From the NCBI GenBank assembly GCA_003644925.1, contig QNDS01000007.1:1-33419 (forward strand): a DNA stretch of 33,419 nucleotides. The letters are read 5' to 3'. Shown one piece after another: positions 26,649-33,419 of the stretch. The DNA comes from Candidatus Fermentibacterota bacterium. Its GTDB lineage: Bacteria; Fermentibacterota; Fermentibacteria; Fermentibacterales; JCC-6. A program made the translations under genes and the position numbers. The notes beneath the pieces are model-generated. The model did not search any database, was not told where the DNA came from, and worked only from the letters and a program-made list of their open reading frames with translations. Position 1 is the first letter of the stretch, and every line of letters begins with the position of its first letter.

Positions 26649-27577
26649 ATGATCTGAAGCCAACGAGGGAAGGGTATGTTGAAGGTATTCTGCAGGCAGG
26701 TAGAGAGAACAGCCGTGTTGTTGTTATCGAAGGGGATGTTTCCCGATCCATCGGGAGCGCTTCATTCGGAGAGGAATTTCCTGACAGGTTCTTCAACCTC
26801 GGAGTAAGCGAGCAGGATATGCTTGGTGAAGCTGCAGGCCTGGCCCTCGAGGGATTCATCCCATTCGTCGGAACGTACGGCGTGTTTTTAGCAGGCCGCG
26901 CGTGGGATCAGATCAGGACAAGTATCTGTTATATGAACCTTGATGTCCGCATAGCCGGCGCGCATGGCGGAGTAAGCGTGGGGCCGGACGGAGCAACACA
27001 CCAGGCTCTGGAGGATGTAGCCCTGATGCGTGTACTTCCCGGCATGAAGGTTCTGGTTCCGGCGGATTCCAATCAGACCAGAGCGTCGGTTATTGCATCT
27101 CTTGAAGCTGATGGTCCTGTTTATATCCGCTTTGGAAGAAATCCGGTTCCCCGGATTTACACATCTGATGATAAAGTGATTATCGGTAAGGGGAATCTGC
27201 TGAAAGATGGTTCTGATGTAACACTGGTTGCCTGCGGAGCCATGGTGAGTTTGTCCATTGAAGCGGCAGCCATTCTCAGGGGAAAAGGCATTTTAGCCGG
27301 GGTTATCGATATGATTTCAGTGAAACCCCTTGACAGGGAACTTCTTGTAGAACAGGCAGGAAAGACCGGAGCCGTTGTCGTGGCGGAGGATCACCAGGTA
27401 ACAGGCGGCCTGTTCGGGGCAGTGGCAGAGACCCTTGCACGGGAGCTGCCTGTTCCAGTAGATACCGTTGCCATGCAGAATACTTTCGGTACCAGCGGGA
27501 CTCCGGAACGTGTAATGGAAAAGTACGGGCTTACCGCAATAGCAATAGCAGAGAAAGCGCAGAGGATGCTGCAGTGA
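26645..27577 (+). CDS. Transketolase C-terminal subunit
   Basis: VVVIEGDVSRSIGSASF...FNLGVSEQDMLGEAAGLALEGFIPFVGTYGVF...GAHGGVSVGPDGATHQALEDVALMRVLP; ATGA overlap with N-terminal subunit. Confidence 0.95.
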   Translation: MNDLKPTREGYVEGILQAGRENSRVVVIEGDVSRSIGSASFGEEFPDRFFNLGVSEQDMLGEAAGLALEGFIPFVGTYGVFLAGRAWDQIRTSICYMNLDVRIAGAHGGVSVGPDGATHQALEDVALMRVLPGMKVLVPADSNQTRASVIASLEADGPVYIRFGRNPVPRIYTSDDKVIIGKGNLLKDGSDVTLVACGAMVSLSIEAAAILRGKGILAGVIDMISVKPLDRELLVEQAGKTGAVVVAEDHQVTGGLFGAVAETLARELPVPVDTVAMQNTFGTSGTPERVMEKYGLTAIAIAEKAQRMLQ

Positions 27578-27597
27578 AAACCGCTTTCGCAGGAACG

Positions 27598-27627
27598 AAT
27601 AACAGTTGCGAAACACCCTCTGTTATT
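27598..27627. promoter_or_regulatory. 8-bp inverted repeat touching the -35 box upstream of serA-like gene (possible operator)
   Basis: AATAACAG (27598-27605) N14 CTGTTATT (27620-27627). Confidence 0.35.
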
Positions 27628-27654
27628 GACTTGAATACGGCTCACCTGTAGTAT
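27626..27654 (+). promoter_or_regulatory. Sigma70-type promoter of serA-like/membrane cassette operon
   Basis: TTGACT (27626-27631), 17-nt spacer, TAGTAT (27649-27654), in the 138-nt gap before the gene at 27716. Confidence 0.6.
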
Positions 27655-27715
27655 GCTTGATATCTTGGAATACGTTGCGAATCCTAATTCAAATAATGAA
27701 AACAGGAGGAATTAA

Positions 27716-28624
27716 ATGGCACGAGTACTCATCTGTGACACGGTTGCACAGGACGCTCTGGATGCAATCCGAAAAGGCGGTCATGAAGTCGTTGAGAAAG
27801 TAGGCATGTCAGTCGATGAGCTGATGGAGACCGCTCCTCAGTTCGACGCTCTGGTTGTGCGCAGCGCGACAAAGGTCAGAAAGCCCGTTCTCGAAGTAGC
27901 GGCAAAAGGAAATCTTAAACTTATCGTCCGCGGCGGAGTTGGACTTGATAACATCGACCTCGATGATGCTGCTGCGCTTGGTATTTCGGTACAGAACACA
28001 CCTGCTGCAAGCAGCGTTGCCGTAGCCGAACTTGCAATGGCCCACATGCTGGCATGCAGCCGTTTTTTAGGTCCCGCGAACTGCACGATGAAAAATGGTG
28101 AGTGGAACAAAAAAGCTTACGGTAAGGGCAAGGAACTCTGGAATTCAACACTTGGTCTCATCGGGTTCGGACGCATTTCAAAGGAAGTTGCAAAAAGAGC
28201 AAAGGCATTCGGAATGAACGTTATTTTCTTTGATCCCTTTATCGATGACGAAGAGGGCGCGCGGAAGGTTGATCTGGATACTCTTTGCAAAGAGTCCGAT
28301 TTCATCAGCCTTCACATTCCCCACAACAAGGAAACACATTACCTGCTTGACGCTCCTCAGTTCGATTTGATGAAGGATGGAGTGATCGTTGTGAACTGCG
28401 CCAGAGGGGGTACGGTAAACGAAGCCGCTCTGCTCGGCGCAATGAAATCCGGCAAGGTATTCGCCGCCGGAGTCGATGTTTACGAAGAGGAACCGGCCAA
28501 AGGAAATATCCTCGCGGAATACGAAAAAACCGTGGCTACACCTCATATCGGTGCAGGAAGCGCCGCCGCTTCAAAGCGTGTGGGCGCTGAAGTGGCCCGT
28601 AAGATTAACGAATTTTTCGAGTAA
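27716..28624 (+). CDS. D-3-phosphoglycerate dehydrogenase-like 2-hydroxyacid dehydrogenase (no ACT domain)
   Basis: LKLIVRGGVGLDNIDLDDAAALGISVQNTPAASSVAVAELAMAHML, LGLIGFGRISKEVAKRAKAFGM, VNCARGGTVNEAALLGAMKSGKVFAAGVDVYEEEP, ATPHIGAGS. Confidence 0.92.
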   Translation: MARVLICDTVAQDALDAIRKGGHEVVEKVGMSVDELMETAPQFDALVVRSATKVRKPVLEVAAKGNLKLIVRGGVGLDNIDLDDAAALGISVQNTPAASSVAVAELAMAHMLACSRFLGPANCTMKNGEWNKKAYGKGKELWNSTLGLIGFGRISKEVAKRAKAFGMNVIFFDPFIDDEEGARKVDLDTLCKESDFISLHIPHNKETHYLLDAPQFDLMKDGVIVVNCARGGTVNEAALLGAMKSGKVFAAGVDVYEEEPAKGNILAEYEKTVATPHIGAGSAAASKRVGAEVARKINEFFE

Positions 28625-28656
28625 AGAATAAGATCATTCAACTGAAAGGTGGATCC

Positions 28657-29907
28657 ATGCGGAAAAACTGGATAGTTGTTCCAGCCCTCATGATTCTCCT
28701 TCTGCTGCCTGCTTTGTCAGTTGCTCAGGGCGTTGACGAAATCTTGACACCAGCAGCAGAAGAACAACTGGAGGAACCGGATTCCTGGCTTGATGCTCCC
28801 GGCGCTGTTACAGTGCAGGATAAGGACAACGATGCGGGAGACCAGCTGCTGGTATCTTTCGAGCAACCGCTCTATACAGATGGTATCTTCGCATACAACG
28901 TTTACCGGCGTATTGTCGGGGAGGAAAACTGGAACCTCGTCAAGGTTATCCCTGCGGATGATCCGCGGGAGTTCATCGATGGTTACGATCCCGAGTATCC
29001 GATCGAACCTGGAGTTCTGTACGAGTACAGGATTGCATCTGTAACCGTTGATGGCGAAGAATACTTCGGACCCGTCTGCGAAGCCGGTGCTGTCTCTGCA
29101 GGTGAGATCTACCATACCGGCAAAACAAGGGTTCTTATTGCAAGCATCTTATTCATTGTTCTCATCTTCTACTACTTTGGAAAAGCCCAGAGGGGTATAA
29201 AGATGTACATGCGGCCCATCGCTGGTATAGAAGCAATCGATGAGGCCATCGGCCGGGCAACCGAAATGGGGAAACCTATACTCTACGTACCCGGGATTTC
29301 CTCCATCGCAGACGTAGCAACCATCGCCAGCCTCACCATTCTGGGAAGAGTTGCCAAGAAGATAGCCCAGTATCAGACGCCGCTCATTGTACCCAACCGT
29401 GATCCAATCGTATTTACGGTTGCCGAGGAAGTGGTTAAACAGGCTTATCTTGAAGCCGGACGTCCAGATGCGTTCGATCCGGATTCGGTCTTCTTCCTCA
29501 CCACCAGCCAGTTCGCTTACGTCGCGGGAGTAAACGGCATTATGATGAGAGAGAAACCGGCCACCAATTTCTACCTCGGAATGTTCTATGCAGAATCGCT
29601 TCTGCTTGCCGAGACCGGTTCCCTCTCTGGAGCAATCCAGATAGCTGGAACCGATGCAGTTACCCAGCTGCCATTCTTCATAACCACCTGTGATTACACA
29701 CTTATTGGTGAAGAGCTCTATGCAGCAAGCGCGTACCTTGGCCGGGAACCGAAACAGATAGGCGCCCTGAAGGGACAGGATGCCTGCAAGGCTATCATAA
29801 TGGGTTTCATTACATTGGCGCTGGTTTTCGGAATTATTGACGTTGTTGCAAACACTCACATCCTGGACTGGCTTCGTGACCTTGTTGCAAGTCCTATTAT
29901 GGAGTAA
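28657..29907 (+). CDS. Membrane protein with exported FN3-like domain and large conserved domain (DUF6754-like)
   Basis: Signal/TM N-terminus; FN3-like SWLDAPGAVTVQDKDND...YNVYRRIVGEENWNLVKVI...VLYEYRIASVTVDGEEYFG; TM VLIASILFIVLIFYYF; YMRPIAGIEAIDEAIGRATEMGKPILYVPGI; C-terminal TM. DUF number is from recall only. Confidence 0.7.
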   Translation: MRKNWIVVPALMILLLLPALSVAQGVDEILTPAAEEQLEEPDSWLDAPGAVTVQDKDNDAGDQLLVSFEQPLYTDGIFAYNVYRRIVGEENWNLVKVIPADDPREFIDGYDPEYPIEPGVLYEYRIASVTVDGEEYFGPVCEAGAVSAGEIYHTGKTRVLIASILFIVLIFYYFGKAQRGIKMYMRPIAGIEAIDEAIGRATEMGKPILYVPGISSIADVATIASLTILGRVAKKIAQYQTPLIVPNRDPIVFTVAEEVVKQAYLEAGRPDAFDPDSVFFLTTSQFAYVAGVNGIMMREKPATNFYLGMFYAESLLLAETGSLSGAIQIAGTDAVTQLPFFITTCDYTLIGEELYAASAYLGREPKQIGALKGQDACKAIIMGFITLALVFGIIDVVANTHILDWLRDLVASPIME

Positions 29908-29931
29908 GCCCACCAGAAAGGAGAAAGAGCA

Positions 29932-30576
29932 GTGAAAAGAACTGTTCCACTTATGATTGTAATGGTGGGCGGAATACTGATGATCCTGCAGTATTTTATT
30001 CCACACCAGATATCGCAAACCATATTCGCATACTATACGGACTGGACTCCAATAATTCTTGCGTTCGCGCTTGTACTCGGAGTCGGAAGCCTCACAAGAA
30101 TTCATTCACACAAGATACGGAGAAAAGCAAAGAACTGGCAGTACAGTTATGCCGTTCTGATACCATTGTTCGGGATGCCTATCCTTGCGCACATACTACC
30201 GCAATCCCTTGGCGGAGGCATGGATTCGCCCAGTATCTTCCATTTCTTCTTCATGCACGTGCAGGTCTCCATACAGGCGACCATGTTCAGCCTGCTTGCA
30301 TTCTACATCGCAAGCGCTGCCTTCAGGGCATTCAGGGCTAAATCGGCACTCGCCACGGTGTTACTGCTTGCGGCTGTGATTGTTATGCTGGGGCAGGTGC
30401 CAGTCGGAGAACTGTTAGGCAAATGGTTACCCGAAACGGGTCTCTGGATTCTGCGATACCCGAACCTTGCGGCTAAACGGGCCATAATGCTTGGTGTCGG
30501 GTTCGGTATGCTCGCAACTAATTTAAAAATAATATTCGGCGTCGAGCGCAACTGGCTCGGCGGAGCAGGGAAGTAG
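29932..30576 (+). CDS. Multi-TM membrane protein of unknown function
   Basis: 214 aa, about 5-6 hydrophobic segments by eye; GTG start with AAAGGAGAAAG upstream; 24-nt gap from upstream gene. Confidence 0.75.
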   Translation: MKRTVPLMIVMVGGILMILQYFIPHQISQTIFAYYTDWTPIILAFALVLGVGSLTRIHSHKIRRKAKNWQYSYAVLIPLFGMPILAHILPQSLGGGMDSPSIFHFFFMHVQVSIQATMFSLLAFYIASAAFRAFRAKSALATVLLLAAVIVMLGQVPVGELLGKWLPETGLWILRYPNLAAKRAIMLGVGFGMLATNLKIIFGVERNWLGGAGK

Positions 30577-31578
30577 GTGAGTGCCGTGAATATCTGGGAA
30601 AGAATGCTCAATATAGACCGGCGCTGGATCTTCCTTGGAATAGGGATAGTATCAATAGTACCGTTCTTCATCAATTTCGGACTGCCTGTGACTACTACAA
30701 TGGAGGTCGAGAGTATCTTCGACTATGTCAATGAACTTGGTCCCGATAATGCCATCTTCATCAGTTTCGATTTTGCCCCCGGAACACAGGCTGAGAACAT
30801 GCCCATGGCAGTTGGCGTAATGCGCCATGCGTTTCACAACGATGTTCCGGTTTTCATGACCGCGAACTATCCTCTGCATCATGGAATGATGCTTGCCGCA
30901 ATGGAGTATGTATTCAATCCAACTACGGTAGGATTCTATCAGGAAGTTTTCTTCGATGACTGGAGGGATCTTCGCGAGGCGGGAGTTACAGGAAAGTATG
31001 AGCTGATTGAGGCCTGGGAGAACCAGGGGAACCAGCTTCCGGATGGAGCTATGGGCTGGGTTTTCGAAGGCAGGGATTACGCAGCCTTAGGCTACGCTCC
31101 GGTCTTCAACCTTGTGATACTTGGAATGACCGTCTCCATAGAAACGCAGTACCCGGTCGATGCACATGGAAACTCCACCGGGGAAATGCCAATGCTCCGT
31201 GAACACAAGAGCCTCAGGGAAATAGACCTGGCTCTTACCAGTTCAGGCTCCGGTGCCTGCGTTTGGTGGGTCACCTATGCCCGGGAAAAGATAGGGCTGC
31301 CAATTGCTTTCGGCCTGACAGCCGTCATGGCTACGGATTACTTTCCGTACCTGCAGTCTGGACAGGTAATAGGCCAGATGGGAGGTCTGCGAGGAGCCGC
31401 CGAATACGAGGTACTTCTAACCGAGAACGGTATTACACCCACCACCGATAAGGCGTTCACCGGGATGGATGTCCAGTCAGCAGCACACATCCTTATAATT
31501 CTGCTGATCATAATGGGTAACATTGCGTTCTTTGCGGGAGGTTTTCATAAGAAGACCCTGCTTAAGGGAGGGAGTTAG
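30577..31578 (+). CDS. Membrane protein of unknown function with large soluble domain between two TM segments
   Basis: 333 aa; N-terminal TM RWIFLGIGIVSIVPFFINFGL, C-terminal TM HILIILLIIMGNIAFFAGGF; abuts upstream gene; start GTG AGT GCC. Confidence 0.75.
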   Translation: MSAVNIWERMLNIDRRWIFLGIGIVSIVPFFINFGLPVTTTMEVESIFDYVNELGPDNAIFISFDFAPGTQAENMPMAVGVMRHAFHNDVPVFMTANYPLHHGMMLAAMEYVFNPTTVGFYQEVFFDDWRDLREAGVTGKYELIEAWENQGNQLPDGAMGWVFEGRDYAALGYAPVFNLVILGMTVSIETQYPVDAHGNSTGEMPMLREHKSLREIDLALTSSGSGACVWWVTYAREKIGLPIAFGLTAVMATDYFPYLQSGQVIGQMGGLRGAAEYEVLLTENGITPTTDKAFTGMDVQSAAHILIILLIIMGNIAFFAGGFHKKTLLKGGS

Positions 31579-31581
31579 GAA

Positions 31582-32211
31582 ATGTATGATACAATAGGCA
31601 TCTGGGTAGGCGCCTTTTTTACGCTTGCCATCTACTCCTTCCTTTACAAGGAGAATCCCATCTACAGGCTTGCGGAGCATCTTGTGGTGGGCATATCATC
31701 GGGATATGCAATGGCCGTTACATACCAGATAACCGTGAAACCAAGACTAATCGATCCCCTTCTTAGCGGAAATCACTGGATACTCCTCATTCCTGGAATT
31801 CTAGGACTTCTGTACATAACAAGGTTCATTCCCAAGATATCCTGGTTGTCCAGATATCCCATAGGCTTCTACATGGGAACGGCCATGGGTGTCAGTTTCC
31901 CTCTTATCATGAAAGCGAACGTGCTTCGTCAGCTGGAGGGTGCCATGGTGCCCCTGTACTCAAGTGGCATGCCCTGGACCGAGGTTCTGGGGAATATCGT
32001 AATGATATTGGGAACACTCGCGGCTCTCATCTACTTCTTCTTCTCAAAGCCGCACAAAGGGCTGTTCTTCGGTACCGGTTCGAAGATCGGTATCTGGGTA
32101 ATCATGCTCGGTTTCGGCGCCACTTTTGGTTTTACCATTATGGGCAGAATCAGCCTGCTGATTGGCAGAATACAGTATCTGCTGGGTGACTGGCTGCATC
32201 TTATAGAGTAG
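31582..32211 (+). CDS. Multi-TM membrane protein of unknown function
   Basis: 209 aa, about 6 hydrophobic segments by eye; 3-nt gap from upstream gene. Confidence 0.75.
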   Translation: MYDTIGIWVGAFFTLAIYSFLYKENPIYRLAEHLVVGISSGYAMAVTYQITVKPRLIDPLLSGNHWILLIPGILGLLYITRFIPKISWLSRYPIGFYMGTAMGVSFPLIMKANVLRQLEGAMVPLYSSGMPWTEVLGNIVMILGTLAALIYFFFSKPHKGLFFGTGSKIGIWVIMLGFGATFGFTIMGRISLLIGRIQYLLGDWLHLIE

Positions 32212-32222
32212 CGTAGAAGAAA

Positions 32223-32249
32223 GGGGTCGGGCCTGAAAGACCCGACCCC
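32223..32249. repeat. Palindromic GGGGTCGGG/CCCGACCCC hairpin after the membrane operon (terminator-like or REP-like)
   Basis: GGGGTCGGG (32223-32231) CCTGAAAGA CCCGACCCC (32241-32249); no T tract follows. Confidence 0.7.
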
Positions 32250-32259
32250 GATTCACAGC

Positions 32260-32288
32260 TTGACCTTTTGAATCTGTTTTCGTAAATT
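32260..32288 (+). promoter_or_regulatory. Sigma70-type promoter for tRNA-Phe
   Basis: TTGACC (32260-32265), 17-nt spacer, TAAATT (32283-32288), 12 nt before the tRNA 5' end. Confidence 0.6.
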
Positions 32289-32300
32289 GGCTCTTCCGGT

Positions 32301-32376
<76 letters not shown>

Positions 32377-32486
32377 TTTCGGTTATAATCTTCCGAACTT
32401 CCCATTCCCGACAGCCTGCTATAGATTTATATGTGAACTGTTCGATATCAATTTGATCCATTCTGGATTCCGGGGGGGGGAACCGC

Positions 32487-33419
32487 TTGAGGATATTTCA
32501 GATAATCAATAATCTGCATATGGGCGGAGCAGAAAAACTTGCCCTGGGTCTCCATCAGCGATACCTTGAGCGGGATCATGACAGTATTCTTCTTTCCCTT
32601 GCAGGGGAAGAAAGAGGATGGACGGAGAAGGGTGCATTCTCTCTCGGGTTCAGTACACCCTACAATCCTTTCGTTGTTCCATCTCTATTGGATCTGAAGG
32701 ATGAGTTGGACCTTTGTGAAGCCGATATCCTTCATGCACACCTTTTTCCATCGCAGTTTATTACAGCTTTTCTTCCCGAGGCAATGTCCCTCAGGGCACA
32801 GTTAGTAACAACCGAGCACAGTACGGCCAACAGGCGAAGAGGAACGCTATTCGGCAGGCTTGTCGACCGATGGTTCTATAAGCAATTCAGCGGGATTATC
32901 TGTGTAAGCAGCGCAGCTGCTTCCGAACTTGCACGCTGGATTCCGGAGGTATCAGGTAAACTGGAAGTGATTTTCAACGGAATTGATCTGAATGAGTTCA
33001 GCGGGAAACCTCCCCCGCAGTATAATGACCGGAAAACCGTCCTTTCAGTCGGAAGGCTGACGGAAGCAAAGAATTATCACACAGCAATTGAAGCTTTTTC
33101 TCTTCTGTGCACCAGAAGCCAATTTGATCTGCAGTACTTTATTGCAGGCGCAGGTAAGCTTGAAATGATGCTGAAAAACCATGCTCAGGAGCTTGGCGTT
33201 TCGGAAAGAGTAAGATTCTTAGGGGAGATCAGCGATATCCCAACCCTGATGAAACAGGCTGATGTATTCTTCATGCCTTCAGCAAGGGAGGGTTTCGGGA
33301 TAGCAGCAGTCGAGGCCATGGCTTCAGGGCTGCCCGTCGTTGCCTCGAGGCTCCCCGGATTAGCTGATGTAGTTGGACGGGACCAGCATTGCGGCATTCT
33401 CGTTGATCCCGCTTCCCCA
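32487..33419 (+). CDS. GT4-family glycosyltransferase, 3'-truncated by window edge
   Basis: Frame from TTG 32487 open to the end: LRIFQIINNLHMGGAEKLALGLHQRYLERDHDSILLSL...ILHAHLFPS...TTEHSTANRR...FNGIDLNEF...TVLSVGRLTEAKNYHTAIEAF...SAREGFGIAAVEAMASGLPVVASRLPGLADVV. Absent from the ORF track because no stop is in the window. Confidence 0.93.
   Translation, partial: MRIFQIINNLHMGGAEKLALGLHQRYLERDHDSILLSLAGEERGWTEKGAFSLGFSTPYNPFVVPSLLDLKDELDLCEADILHAHLFPSQFITAFLPEAMSLRAQLVTTEHSTANRRRGTLFGRLVDRWFYKQFSGIICVSSAAASELARWIPEVSGKLEVIFNGIDLNEFSGKPPPQYNDRKTVLSVGRLTEAKNYHTAIEAFSLLCTRSQFDLQYFIAGAGKLEMMLKNHAQELGVSERVRFLGEISDIPTLMKQADVFFMPSAREGFGIAAVEAMASGLPVVASRLPGLADVVGRDQHCGILVDPASP

Noticed and set aside
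26645-27577. Split transketolase as a novelty
   Set aside because: Separate N- and C-terminal transketolase genes are well known in archaea and many bacteria
29149-30105. 318-aa minus-strand ORF antisense to the membrane cassette
   Set aside because: Overlaps two well-supported + strand genes and has no recognisable domain; codon-bias by-product

Overview
The window is a gene-dense, almost entirely + strand bacterial chromosome segment. It carries several classic housekeeping operons in series. (1) dnaX (5'-truncated)-ybaB-recR-pgsA-pgpA-cinA(C-term)-thpR-recA-recX, then a yidD-like gene and a TPR membrane protein. (2) rplM-rpsI-rpsB-tsf-pyrH-frr-uppS-cdsA-dxr-rseP. (3) An envelope block: a peptidase/propeller/outer-membrane-barrel-like protein, a secreted zinc-ribbon protein, an LpoB-like lipoprotein and a TPR lipoprotein. 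(4) deoC, a UvrD/PcrA helicase, and a talC-tktN-tktC pentose-phosphate module. (5) A promoter-led serA-like gene followed by four membrane-protein genes of unknown function. (6) tRNA-Phe(GAA) and the start of a GT4 glycosyltransferase that runs off the window. No CRISPR array, rRNA or transposase gene was seen. Most notable observations: the serA-linked four-gene membrane cassette (best candidate for an undescribed system); recX with no ATG/GTG/TTG start and an apparent AUA start overlapping the recA stop; a 16-unit Lys/Ala/Pro/Glu repeat tail on ribosomal protein S2; two GGGGTC-terminated palindromes resembling REP/MITE elements; a strongly structured deoC-uvrD intergenic region; and a G9 tract just upstream of the glycosyltransferase start. 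Gene content and style suggest an uncultured Gram-negative (FCB-like or candidate phylum) lineage, but that is only inference.
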